Below are positions 12,023 to 23,400 of a stretch of DNA of 64,000 nucleotides, in pieces (position 1 is the stretch's first letter; every line of letters starts with the position of its first letter). A program made the translations under genes and the position numbers. The DNA is from Simmondsia chinensis. Lineage: Eukaryota > Streptophyta > Magnoliopsida > Caryophyllales > Simmondsiaceae. Below the pieces are notes generated by a model. That model worked only from the letters and a program-made list of their open reading frames with translations, was not told where the DNA came from and ran no database searches. Where the stretch lies: positions 260,501 through 324,500 of the forward strand of contig JAGTTD010000008.1 in assembly GCA_018398585.1 (NCBI GenBank), in the 5' to 3' direction.

Positions 12023-12592
12023 AAAATACTATTCTTAAGCTCACAATATAAAAGAGAACACACCTACAAAAAGTAGGGCCAAATAAAAAGCAAAAAGCAA
12101 AAAGCAAAAAGCAAACCAAACGTAAAAAAAAAAAAAAAAAAAAAAAAAACCAAGAAGAAAAGAAGAGAGAGGCACTCAGCGAAAATAAAACAACAAACCA
12201 AGCTCAAGTGAATGCCGTTTTGGAAGCAAAGCTCACAATACAAAAAAAAAAAAAAAAAAAAAAAAGGCATCTACAAAAACTGTTTCAAGTGAAAGCGCTA
12301 ATTTGATTTCTTAGCATTCTTAACTACTCCATTATTTTTCACTCTTCTTCTTTTACTTATTCAACTTTTCAATAATCCATATTTGGTGACCAATTTATAT
12401 AAGTAGGAAAAATTATTGCTAGGAAAGATATAGTCAAATATGTCCAAAATACAACTTTGACTATTTTTAACTACGTCATTGCACCCAATAAACCCTATTA
12501 AACATTGGAAAAGTTTCAAACGAATGATACACGTGATCTGAAAACTGATCAAGGTATAAATACTTGAAAATATTAGAGTACAGCCTATCATG
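12023..12592. other. Intergenic with two long A runs
   Basis: A runs of about 25 bases lie near 12125-12149 and 12242-12264, with GCAAAAA short repeats at 12088-12115. No gene recognised. Confidence 0.5.
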
Positions 12593-12745
12593 AGGGCGTT
12601 TCAGTTGGTAGAGTTTCCTACCCATGCGGTCATCACTCAGGGATCAGGAGTGAGGATATACTGCTCATGGGGATTATGGGCTTTCTCATGGAACAAGGTT
12701 AGTAAGGGCAATCTAGTCCCTCATTACCAAAAAAAAAAAAAAAAT
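12593..12745 (+). mobile_element. Possible tRNA-derived SINE with A tail
   Basis: GGCGTTTCAGTTGGTAGAG resembles a tRNA D-arm/A-box start. A weak B-box-like GGGATCAGGAGTG follows about 35 bases later. The segment ends in an oligo-A run at about 12730-12744. It is too diverged to be a tRNA gene. Confidence 0.4.
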
Positions 12746-12822
12746 ATCAAAGTACATGTATCCATAATCCTTCCTAGATATGATTTATACATGGTTTACT
12801 CATAAGTAAAGTTATAAATGGG

Positions 12823-13215
12823 TTGAGCTGGCTCATCAAGAAGCTTCAAAGTCTTTGCTAGTTTTACGCTTGAGCTGAATCAAAATCTAGTGAAGCTCAA
12901 GCCTATCTTATTAGAATTTATTAACTTAAATATGCCTAACCAAGCCAAGACAGAGCATAAATGTTGACCCAAACTCAAGCTTAGATGATCCTAGATTAGA
13001 GCATATATAAATATTCCAAGTTTAGTTCAAAGTTCGTTGATCTAGGTTCGAACTTAGTTGAGTCAAGTCCACGCTTTTGACAAGCCAAGTTCAAACTTGA
13101 AGTTTTCAGCCTCTTACAAGTTTCGAATTGAGTACGAGCCAAGCTTAAACAAACAAACCAAGTCTTATACTTGCCCTGCTATAACTTGACTCAGCTCGGC
13201 TCAAAATATGGTTGG
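12823..13215. repeat. GAGC-rich repeat (GAGC family, copy 2)
   Basis: It begins near ATAAATGGGTTGAGCTGGC and ends near GCTCGGCTCAAAATATGG, with dense imperfect CAAGCTT, GAGCTGA and GAGTC units between. Same family as the copies at 23.7, 42.2 and 53.7 kb. Confidence 0.45.
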
Positions 13216-14800
13216 GTTGATAAGGTGAGTCACACGATTAGCGAGGAATAGAATATAGAAAGGAGTTTATAGGCACAAAGGGAACATCCCCTAGTGGGGC
13301 TATGGCATGCCTCCTGCATCCCCCTTGGTAATGCTGCTTAATTATAATATATGATTTCTGACATATTTAAATTTGTTATTAATTTTTATAATAAAGTGCT
13401 TTCACTCTTTACTAGAATTTGGAAACCCAACATATATTCCTTCTCCCATTCCACTTTGTACCTTATTATATTCATAATTATATCATTTTTATCTTTGTTT
13501 TTCCAACTCCGCAATACCAAATGATTTATCTAGAGTAATTTTATTCGTAATATTAAACGAAATACTTCAAAATTAAGGTTTGATTTAGATACTAAACACG
13601 ATAGAATTTGAAGTTTACGAGTAAAACCCTCAAATAAGGAAAAATCACGGGGTGGGAGGATAAAGTTTCGTTAGATTTGAATTTAGAAGATTATAAGTTC
13701 TTTTCTCACTCTCTCTCTCTGTTTGTGTTTTTCTATATATTAGGCAGAAGTCCTACATATATCATATTTTTTTGATAATTAAAGAGAAAGTTTTCAGTAC
13801 AACCTGCACACTCTCCAAAGTGAAGAATGAATAAGTCCATCGGTGCGGGACCCTACACGTATCATATAAAGGAGTCAAGAGAAAAAAAAAACCCTAGAAA
13901 GGCACAGTTGTAATAACACGATCCAGAAAATAAAGTGGGCCCAAAGGGCTAGGTCTATCTACTCCACCACAGACCTTTGCGTGGAATAATCTTGTTGAAA
14001 TGAATCGTCTATTTTTTAGTGATGTAGCCAGCAGTAGAATAATCCCTATTCATCTCCTGTTTTTCGGTAATTAGCAACAAAGTCGTAATATAGGAAAATA
14101 AAGCAAACAAATTAAGACAAGAGAAGAACATCACTTCAAAATTTATCATATAAATTTGTTGTGGGCTGTCCTTCAAGATTTAAGCTGACAAGGGGCCATC
14201 AGCAAAGTCTGGTTTAAAGGCCCATTTTATGTTCATCTCTTCGGTCCAGCTGGGTCCGAGTTTAGAGTAATATATATTTTTAAGATAATATTATTTTAAT
14301 ATTACAATAACTTTATAAAAATTTATAACTATTATTCATTAGAAGTTACATTATTGGTCCGACAATAATAATTTTTATTTTAGTTATAACATCACTCTCT
14401 CTTTTAATGTAGTGACATATTCATCTACGATATGCTTGAAAACTTTGTGGAAAACACTGTTTTTATTTATTTTTAATATATGCACCATATATTTTTTTAT
14501 ATTAGGTAACTTTTAAACCATTTATAAGCATATATCTTATGTATACACATATATAAGAAGTTCATTAATTTGAAAATATATATTACATTTATTTTTAACA
14601 AATATATTAGATCTTTGCATAGATGAAGCGGGGAGGTGATGTGGCTATGAGAAGGGTATGTTCTTTAGACTTTTGAGTCAAACATGAATTCCACGTAGAA
14701 ATTGTACTAAAGAAAAGATTAACTTATAAGTTTAGTAGGTTAATATATATGATGCCAATTGGTTTTAGGAAACTTCACATATATATATATATATATATAT
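13216..14800. other. Intergenic, no gene recognised
   Basis: AT-rich DNA with short CT and AT microsatellites. A long (AT)n run ends at 14800 exactly where the next MITE begins. Confidence 0.5.
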
Positions 14801-15230
14801 GGTGAATATCAAATGAGAGCATTTGACTATGGTGAAATATGAGAGCTTAAATCTCAACCATTAAATTCAAAATGAAGGGTTGAGATTGCACATATAAAAA
14901 TGCCCTAAAAACACACACTCTCTCTTTCCTCCTCTTTATATGTGTAATCTCAGTCCTTCATTTTGAATTCAATAGCTGAGATTTAAGTTCTAATATCTCA
15001 CCATAGTCAAATATTTTCATTTGATTTTTTTTTTTTTGTGATAATTCTTGGCAAAGCTCAGTACAAAAGACGGCAGCCTAAAGAGGATCCAAGAGGCACA
15101 AAAATTCGACAAAAGACCCCTCCCAAAACATAAGATTACAAATATATAGGATCCACCTAAAACATGATATGACAAACATACAGAATACTAGCTCCTCCCC
15201 GAGAATACTAGCTCTCATTTGATATTCACC
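14801..15230. mobile_element. Palindromic MITE with GGTGAATATC ends, inserted in (TA)n
   Basis: The ends GGTGAATATC (14801-14810) and GATATTCACC (15221-15230) are perfectly inverted. The left arm to about 14900 is matched by the reverse complement of 14936-15025, leaving a 35-base loop. Both outer flanks are (AT)n. Removing the nested insertion and its duplication gives an element of about 232 bp. It could fold into a long hairpin RNA. Confidence 0.75.
15026..15214 (-). mobile_element. Retroposon nested in the MITE
   Basis: A 189-base insertion begins with a T run (an A tail on the minus strand). It is flanked by the 9-base duplication TCATTTGAT at 15017-15025 and 15215-15223. Its far end carries GAATACTAGCTC twice. 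It interrupts the right arm of the 14801-15230 MITE, so it is younger. Whether it is a LINE 3' end or a SINE is unclear. Confidence 0.6.
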
Positions 15231-15233
15231 CTA

Positions 15234-15312
15234 TATATATATTTGTATGTATGTATGTATGTATGTGTGTGTATATATATATATATATATGCACATGTGT
15301 GTGTGTGTGAAT
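15234..15312. repeat. TA/GTAT/GT microsatellite
   Basis: Compound run of TA, GTAT, GT and TA repeats, then a GT run. ORFs through it are not genes. Confidence 0.8.
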
Positions 15313-15414
15313 CTTATATATGCCAACTCTGTAAATCAGACTTAAAGCTCCGATATAATTTAACAGATCTTATATTGAGAAATAAGCAGAAGTCAGGACA
15401 CGCGGCTTCTGGAT

Positions 15415-15591
15415 TACAACATAATTATAACAACAGTCCCAATGCTTCAAGGGCTCTCGCATAAGCAAAGTTTGAGGGAATGGATGTACGCAGCCTTCCG
15501 TCATTAGGGTGCTACCTTGAAAGGAGGCTGTGTCTAAGGACCCCCAACCTTAGAAGCATGGCAGCATGGAAACATAACAGCATAAAATCAT
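15415..15591 (-). mobile_element. SINE of the 5S-headed family, head lost
   Basis: On the minus strand it shows the family 3' half (plus-strand GCTTCAAGGGCTCTCGC ... GGATGTACGCAGCCTTCC ... GGAGGCTGTG) and an AAC-rich left edge corresponding to the TTG tail. It is flanked by the 13-base duplication GCGGCTTCTGGAT at 15402-15414 and 15592-15604. The 5S part is missing. Confidence 0.65.
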
Positions 15592-15604
15592 GCGGCTTCT
15601 GGAT

Positions 15605-16098
15605 GGCTCCAGTAATACAGTATAAGAAAAGAAGGGGCCAAAAAGCAACCCACTAAGCCGCACCATACACCCATTACATTATTGTCAATTAGTGACCCCC
15701 CACTGAGCCGACCCTACTTCGGTTCTTCCTGCAGTTCGATTTTTTTATTACAGAGTTGAACTCAAACTCTAATGGACTAGTGAGTTTTACGAATTTTTGG
15801 AAGATTTTAAAAGACTTTGATAGTCATGAGGAATGTTCTTATAATGGTTTAAGGTGAGATATAAGGGTATTTAAAAGGCTAATGTTACGTGCTTAACATG
15901 GAACGTAGGGCCGTAGGTTACTTAGTAGTCATATCGGAAGAACATTAAGGGTTTCTAAAATTCTCAAGCTCTGTTGGTACTGGTGAACCAATATTCACGG
16001 GGGTGAAAAGATCCAGGGTGAATTATTCCTAAAAGCACAATATCTAGTATTAAGCCTTCTCACCAACTCTCACCGTTGGCGCATCCGATATAACATTT
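15605..16098. other. Intergenic, no gene recognised
   Basis: Mixed-composition DNA upstream of the MITE. No coding or RNA gene recognised. Confidence 0.5.
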
Positions 16099-16490
16099 TA
16101 GGGTTATTTACTCTAAAGATCTCTACACCTTTCTTATTATATCAATTTGATTCTTATATTTTTAATTGTGTTAATTTAGTCCCTCAACAATTTAAAATGT
16201 GTTAATTTAATCCTTTGGTCAAATTTATGTTAAACTATTGATGTAATTTTTAATGAAACAATCATGTTAGATGCAATTAACCCACTACAAATTCATCCAT
16301 TTACTTAATTTAACCCAATTCAAGGTTGAATCATTAAAAATTTCATTAACAAATTAACATAAATTTTACTCTAAAGACTAAATTGACACAATTTCAATTG
16401 TAGAGGGACTAAATTGACACAATTAAAAGTACAGAGACTAAATTTACACAATGGACAAAGTACAGGGATATTTAGCTTTAATAACCTAAT
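16099..16490. mobile_element. MITE, TTAGGGTTATTTA family, copy 1
   Basis: It opens TTAGGGTTATTTACTCTAAA and ends with TTTAGCTTTAATAACCTAA, diverged inverted ends. The interior repeats TAAATTGACACAATT near the right end. A second copy lies at 35052-35439 with the same layout. Confidence 0.6.
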
Positions 16491-16841
16491 ATTTTATTAA
16501 TTGGAATCATGCACTTAAATTGCTATACGATAAACTAATTTTCTCAATAGTCGGTTTTTCAATATGTCTTTGCTTTTAGCATTATACTTCAACCCCGATA
16601 AGCATTTGCATTAAAAAAACGTCTTAGAGTACAAATTATTCTTCATCTTCACTTATTGAAGCTTGACAGAAACTGTATTGGGTGCCGCCAGTAATGATAA
16701 TGATCCCACTTAAACATAAGCCAGCCATTTGCAACAATTTTTTGTGTTCACCAAACTCTCCAAAGTCCACGAACTTTGTATTTTCTAATCACTACACATT
16801 TGTTCTTATGTTTATCCTCACCAAAATGCATATTATAAGTA

Positions 16842-16850
16842 TATATAAAT
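16842..16850 (+). promoter_or_regulatory. TATA box of the XTH gene
   Basis: TATATAAAT lies about 50 bases before the XTH start codon. This fits a transcription start near 16870-16880 and a short leader. Confidence 0.6.
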
Positions 16851-16900
16851 GGCCCCTTGGAGTCCATGCAAATTGCCTTCTCTTCACAACTGCATACAAT

Positions 16901-18740
16901 ATGATGGTTTCTATAGGGCTTCCTCTCGCAATTCTTTTAGTTATAAGCTATTTGATACAAGTAGCAAATGCTGGTAACTTCAACAAAGACTTTGATATTT
17001 CATGGGGAAATGAGCATGCTAAGATAGCCAACAATGGAAAGCTTCTTACTCTCTCATTGGACAAAACTTCTGGGTCTGGGTTTCAGTCCAAAAATGAGTA
17101 CTTATTCGGAAAATTTGATATGCGAATCAAGCTTGTTCCTGGCAATTCAGCAGGGACTGTCACAGCTTATTATGTAAGTCATGCATGATTTTTGTCTTTA
17201 CGCTTTTACTGGGAAATATTTTTCTTTTTTTTATCAACAAGTCGAATTTTGATTGACTTTAGGGTTTAAAGAGCTCAGTGGTCCTGTAGATATTTGGTTG
17301 ATGTTCTACTTTTTGTGTGTGTGTGTGTTTTTTTTATTTTTTTTTGTTTCATTCGTATAACTTTTGGAGCATTATTTTGTATTTTTGAGTTTTGCTTGTC
17401 TGTTTTAGAGTTAATTTGCCTTTTGTCCTAATTCATTATATTTGTATGGATTTTGACGTCACTTATAAGAAAAAAGATTTGATCGATGATATGGGTGTTT
17501 ATTGGGGTTGCAGATGTCATCTCAAGGAGACACACACGATGAAATCGACTTTGAATTCCTAGGCAATGTGACAGGGCAGCCATACATTGTACACACTAAC
17601 ATATTCACCCAAGGACAAGGCAACCGAGAGCAACAATTTTATCTATGGTTCGATCCCACTTTAGACTTCCACACTTACTCTATCCTTTGGAATCCCCAAC
17701 TCATCATGTAAGTAATCCCCATGCGCCCAAAAAAATATCCTTTTTTTTTTTTTATTTCGGAGCTCATGCCAGCTTACGTGCACTTTGATTTTTCCTTTGG
17801 TTACATACAATGTCTACTTGGAAGTTTTCATAAGTGTAACAGGATAAGTTGAGGTCATAAACTGTTAGGGGAAATGAGGCCCAGGATCAATGAAAAAAGA
17901 AAACAAGACACAAGATTTTACATTGAGTTGCACGTATTTTTCATTGTCTTTTGTGAGGGTACAAGAGAATTTTTTTTATCAGATAGTACTTTCCAGACCT
18001 TAGACGAAAGTATATATGGCCAAACAAAATACTATCGTACCTAAAAACACCTTCAGATGGGATTGAAAAACCCCAGGCTCCATTATCTGCTCCTTAAATG
18101 TAGCCCATTACAAAATAAATCAGGCTCCACAATGAAAGCCTAACACAAACCCAGCGAGTGATGCCAGTAATTGTTTGCAACATATAACAAGATTCATGAG
18201 GCATCGGGTCCAGAATTCTACGAACTTGGAGTCCAGATGTTGCACACTAGACTCAGGTATCTGAGCTTTCTAACGCATTATTTGCATTGACACTGCAGCT
18301 TATACGTGGATCGAACCCCAATAAGAGTATTCAAGAACATGGAATCCAAAGCAATCCCCTTCCCGAAAACCCAACCAATGAGGCTGTATGGAAGCATATG
18401 GGATGCAGAAGATTGGGCAACACAAGGGGGGCTTGTCAAGACAAACTGGTCAGCATCTCCATTCACAGCATCCTTTTCAAACTTCAAACCCAAAGCTTGT
18501 TTATGGAACTCTACAAAAGGCTCATCTTCATGCACTAATCTTAAACTTAAACCTCCATTAATGCCATCTCCTTCATCCTCCAAGCAGTTTAAATGGCTAA
18601 GTCAGGAGCTTGATTTCAGTAGCCAGAAGAAGTTGAAATGGGTGAGAAAGAAGTATATGGTTTATGATTATTGTGCTGATACTAAGCGGTTTCCTCAAGG
18701 GGTTCCATCTGAGTGTAATGTTACAAATGATGCATCTTAA
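16901..18740 (+). CDS. Xyloglucan endotransglucosylase/hydrolase, TCH4/XTH22-like clade
   Basis: Exons 16901-17173, 17514-17707 and 18299-18740 join in frame to 302 residues. A 24-residue signal peptide ends ...VANA before GNFNKDFD. The GH16 active site [10 protein letters not shown] is at residues 99-108: Glu101 is the nucleophile, Asp103 assists and Glu105 is acid/base. The conserved N-glycosylation site NVT follows at 109-111. The XET C-terminal part has the four expected Cys (KAC, SSC, YDYC, SEC) and DTKRFPQG. The enzyme cuts and rejoins xyloglucan in the cell wall during growth. Length and motifs fit group I/II XTHs. Met is used at 16901 because it gives a complete signal peptide; Met2 is equivalent. 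Two changes near the active site (Met and Asp where Leu and Pro are usual, SSQGDTHDE) are uncommon. All catalytic residues are present, so it looks functional. Confidence 0.93.
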
Positions 18741-19373
18741 GTGGGTTTCTTTTGTTTTCTGACGTAATTTGATTATTGCGTTCAGAATTCAATTTGTTGA
18801 GATCTGTAACAAGTTAAAGGAATGGTGATTCTTGTGCTTGTATTTTTAAGTAAGACTAGTGTTTGAGAACTTTAAATATGAGTATACTTAAGATTTTCTA
18901 TATTAGAGTCGTGAAAAAAGAGATCAACAAATAATACTAGTCGGTTTTAGGGTGAAACCTTATTTATATACTAACTCCGTGGGTGTTTAGAACATGTTTG
19001 AGATTCTCGGCTCTAATTACCCATCACAATGGCCGACAAATCCAAAAGGAAGTGTGAGCTGCCCATGATAAAATTAAGGGTTTAAGGGAGGATCTGCCTA
19101 AACGTCGAGTAGATTATCAGGTGAGGAGAATGTTGAGAACTTTACATCTGAATATAGTAAAAATGTCTCACATTAAAATTTCTCCGGAAAAAAAGTGAGA
19201 TCAACTTATAAGAATAATAAGCTTCTTCGCCTAATATCAATAAGTAATAACGGAACCACATTTAAGAGAAAAGAGATCAAATTCATGAGTTGGACCAATG
19301 CTTGATCGAATTATGAGTCTAATTTAAGAGTTTGCTATGTTTCAATAGTATCTTGTTATCTCTGTTAAGGAAC
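18741..19373. other. XTH 3' flank and intergenic DNA
   Basis: The XTH 3' UTR should occupy the first 150-250 bases. I see no other gene. Confidence 0.5.
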
Positions 19374-19660
19374 CAATTATTCCAAAAGCTTAAACTAATA
19401 TGTAAAAGCTCAAGAATAGTTTTATATTCTAACAAACCCCCTCATGCAAATATCTATTAGGCTTGAAGCATAGATAATGCGCAGACCAACTTATACCTTT
19501 TGTTTAAATTGTTTTTAATATTAAAAATGGAGGGTATTGAGATTTGAACCCATAACCTCTTGATTAACAAAGCTGTAATGCTAAGTCAGGTACCATCTTT
19601 TCAAAAGTTTAAACTAATAAATAAAGAGTCAAGATTGTTTTATAATCCCCGCTTAAAATA
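19374..19660 (-). mobile_element. TRIM-like element
   Basis: Two short direct repeats (near 19374-19437, with CAAAAGCTTAAACTAATA, and near 19596-19655, with CAAAAGTTTAAACTAATA) flank about 190 bases holding GAGATTTGAACCCATAACC and GGTACCAT. On the minus strand this reads as a short LTR, a TGGTACC-type primer site, an internal part and an LTR. The ends are diverged. Confidence 0.45.
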
Positions 19661-20049
19661 AAGTTGTCATCAAAATTATTTTGACACTCATAGGCAAGAA
19701 TCCTATGATGGGCTGGCTTATGGGACGTGGACTAACCCATATTGGTAAATTGTTTGGCTTATCGTTTGTCAAACCCAAATCCAATACCCAAAAAACATCT
19801 TTATTTTTACCTCATAATTTATATTTTAACTATTTATTAATTAAATATTTATTAAATTTATTAATATAAATTTATATCCAATATTTAAAGGGCATGAATC
19901 CCATGTTATTGTTGTTGTTGTATCTAATTAATAACAAATAACAATAAAAATTTTATTTTATATAAATAACTTAAATTTAATAATTTTTAAAATAATTAAA
20001 TTCTAAAATAAAAAAATTAATTCTTTCTCCCACTGACTGTGTGGCAAGC
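19661..20049. other. Intergenic, no gene recognised
   Basis: AT-rich. A TTATTGTTGTTGTTG string near 19905-19919 may be the tail of a lost SINE. No gene seen. Confidence 0.45.
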
Positions 20050-20310
20050 TGCTACAGCTAATGGTGTTGCGATTTTGCCGCAGCACCAGATCCTAATCCT
20101 GCTGCAGTTCTGCCGCAACACCAAACCCTCATCCTGAAGAGAGGGAGATCCTTATATGAGGCTCTATAAATAATTATTTCTCTCTCTCTTTGGGGCTGTG
20201 CCAATAATGTTGTGGATAAACCGCAGCACAAGATCTTCTACCCCCTCTCTCTGTCTGGCCGTGCCAAGTGCCAGAGAGAGACCCTTGTATGGGGCTCTAT
20301 AAATTTACCC
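20050..20310 (+). promoter_or_regulatory. Tandemly repeated core promoter of LRR copy 1
   Basis: Two related blocks each carry GCCGCAGCACCAGATC or CCGCAGCACAAGATC followed by a GGCTCTATAAAT TATA box, at 20165-20172 and 20298-20304. The second is nearer the gene (ATG at 20476) and is matched at LRR copy 2 by TATAAAT at 38957-38963. A (CT)n run at about 20350-20384 follows in the leader. Confidence 0.55.
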
Positions 20311-20346
20311 AACTGAGTATCTTGAATTGATTCCCCCGTCATATTG

Positions 20347-20386
<40 letters not shown>

Positions 20387-20475
20387 ACATCCAGAAACAC
20401 AAAACAAAAAAGAAAGAGCACAGAGCAAACAACAAAAATAAAGCTGCAGTGAAACCAAGCCCTTCAGTTTTGGTT

Positions 20476-23400
20476 ATGGCGTTCTGGGCTCTCTTTCCTT
20501 TCTCTTTCTTCTCTCTCTCTTTGTTTCTCTCTCCTCCCTCCTCTGCAAACTGGGAAGGTAATGCTCTTAAACAATTAAAGTTTAAGCTGAGGGTTAAAGG
20601 TCTATGAATGACTTTGTATTCTAACATGCTTGCACCTACCCATGTCAATTTTATGGTTAAATTATGTTAATATTGAACATGGTGTCGGGTTTTGAACTCC
20701 TGACATCTTGGCTTCGGGCTTTAATATCATGTCAAAAAATTATCTGTCTCAAAAGTTTAAACTAATAGTTGAAAGATGTAGTAATGACTTTATATTCTAA
20801 CAAATACCCATATCATTATTTTATGTAGATCATATGGTTACTCTAATAATAATAGCATAATAATGTCTGTTTTATTGAGTTTTTGGGGGGTTATTTGAAA
20901 GGGGTTTTGTTGGATAATGAGGGGTTTTGGTATGATAAAATGGAACAGGCGATGCGTTGTATGCGTTGAAGAAAGCAGTAGAAGACCCAGGGAAAGTGTT
21001 GCAGAGCTGGGATTCTGCAGTTGTTGATCCTTGCACCTGGTTTTATGTTACTTGTGATTCTGATAATTATGTCACTCGCCTGTAATCTCTCTCTCTCTCT
21101 CGCCCCCTCGTGTATAATGTAAAATTATTCTTTTATCTTCATCGAACCAGAGTGCTTTTTACCGAGAGGTCTGAAATTTGAATTCAATAACTCTATAAAA
21201 TGGATTTCCTTTGTAATATTGAAGTCTCTATACCTGAGAAGTTTAAAGTTCAAATTTCAAAAACAATCACTTTTAGAATTAATACAACAGCAGTAAAGTT
21301 TCAAAGTGAAAGAAAGTGCATAAAATTTGTCACTGATTTTCACTTATCAACTTAAGCTTAATATATGCTTTTTTATTTTTTAAACCAATTGGAGTTTAGT
21401 GGAAGAATGATGCCATGTGTATGCTTAACTTATACTCAATCTAAAATTATACGAGCAGCATTTGTGGGACAACAAGTTTTATCGTTAAGATAATGATCTA
21501 ATTTATAAAAATAATAATCGCAAAATTATCCTAAGTTTATGATGATATATGGGTTGAAGATTAATGGGAAAGACATATATATGGGGATGCAGGGATCTGG
21601 GATATGCAAATCTGTCAGGTAAGCTTGTTCCAGACCTGGAAAAACTTCAGCGCCTTGAATATCTGTAAGTATTTACCCCCTTTTCTTTTTCTTCTGCTTG
21701 TTTTATAATAATTACTGTTATAAAAAGAGAGCAAAAGTTATGCCGCTTTATATTTGTTTCTGGTGTGATGTCTTATCTTACCCTTATTTATATATGTCAA
21801 ATTAAGAGAGGTAAATAAATTATCCTTATTTGATAATTGTATAAAGGAGTAAGGATAAAGAAAGTTAAAGTTAAAATAAGGATAAAAAAGTCTAAAAATC
21901 TTTAAAAATTACCCTTGCCCTCTTTACCCCATTTTGGGGGTTAAAGAAATTGGAGGTAAAGAGGGGTTATAGGGTATAAAGGAGGGTAAGAAGTTAACCC
22001 TTATTACCCCCTTTACCTCTCGAATAAATTTGTCAATCAGGGGAAAAAAATTATTCCCTTTACCCCTCTTTACCCCGTTGCCAAACAGGGAGTAAGGGGT
22101 CAGTGCTATGATACTAACAGATAATGATGTTCAAAATTTAATTTAATTGGGTGGGGGGCTGATGCATCTTTTATATATTATTGCGAAGTATTCACACCTC
22201 CAAACTTCAATCCAAATAATTCTAAAGGAGTATCACCAAAAGTCTCTAAAGTCCAATATAAGCAATTCTAAGTGAAAGTCATTGAATATTTGAGATTGTA
22301 GGAAAGGAAAAACAAGAAATTTAATATCTTTACTACATAATTCTGTAAAGTGTATAATGTTATATATTTTATAAAATTGAATAAAATTTCAATATGATTA
22401 TATATAAATTTTTTTCCTTTTTTTTATTATATATAAATTATATTTAAAAATATAAATAGCTTCCATATATCGCACGGACAATAGTGGTGAATCATTAACT
22501 CTTTAACTAGATTTTCCACTAATAAATAGGGATGGTTGTTCGGTTAACTTGTCTGGTTTGGTGCAATTTTTGTTGGTCATATTTGCTAAATCATATAGTT
22601 AAGAAAAATTAAAGTTTGTTTGGTTTTGTTTTCAATTTGTGGTTTCTGATTTTCTACAAAGAAATTGGAATTTTTGTAATAGTTTTGCATAGTTTTGAGT
22701 TTTATGGTTCTAGATTCCCCATCAAATTAGGAAAAAGTTGAAAATAAGAAACCAAACCCAGAACAAATCGTTTCCAAAATAATCTTTAGTTTGTAAAAAC
22801 CAAAATTGCAAAGAGAAAAGGATACTAATAATGTGCCCCACAGTATCTATCCATTAATAAGCCTTTCTATGACCACTTAAGTTTTAGGATAGTTGATTTT
22901 TTGACATTGTATTGAAGTCTCTTCGATTTAGAGGTATTGAGGCAGTTTGTACACTATCCTATTAAAGCTCAAGAGATATTCGTATTGGCCGATATAAAAC
23001 TATTCACGAGCCTTCACTGTAATAGCTACATTGTCAAAAATCGATGGTTTATTTTTTTTACCAAAATTTACATGGAATAATATGAATGATGAACAGGGAG
23101 CTGCAAATGAACAAGTTTGAGGGGCAAATACCAAAGGAACTGGGTGGACTAAAGAACCTTGTGAGCTTGGACCTCTTTCATAACAATCTCACTGGTCCTA
23201 TCCCCTCCTCTCTCTCCCAGCTCTCCAATCTTAAGTACCTGTAAGCTCGTTTTGCTTTGATTTTTGAAATTTATAGGCACAAGTAATACGCATAAATCTG
23301 AATCTAAAGTCCCAAGCTCACCTCTTGGTTTTACGATGCAGGAGATTGAACGACAATAGACTAAATGGTAGGATACCCGGAGAACTCGGCAAGCTTGGGA

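Noticed and set aside
12593..12665. Functional tRNA gene
   Set aside because: Only the D-arm region resembles a tRNA; the acceptor stem and T-arm do not pair, and an A tail follows, as in SINEs.
16682..16900. Upstream in-frame extension of XTH
   Set aside because: It lies across the TATA box and lacks family resemblance; the signal peptide starts at 16901.
18278..18583. Minus-strand ORF in the XTH region
   Set aside because: It lies antisense to XTH exon 3, whose sense frame encodes the conserved XET C-terminal domain.
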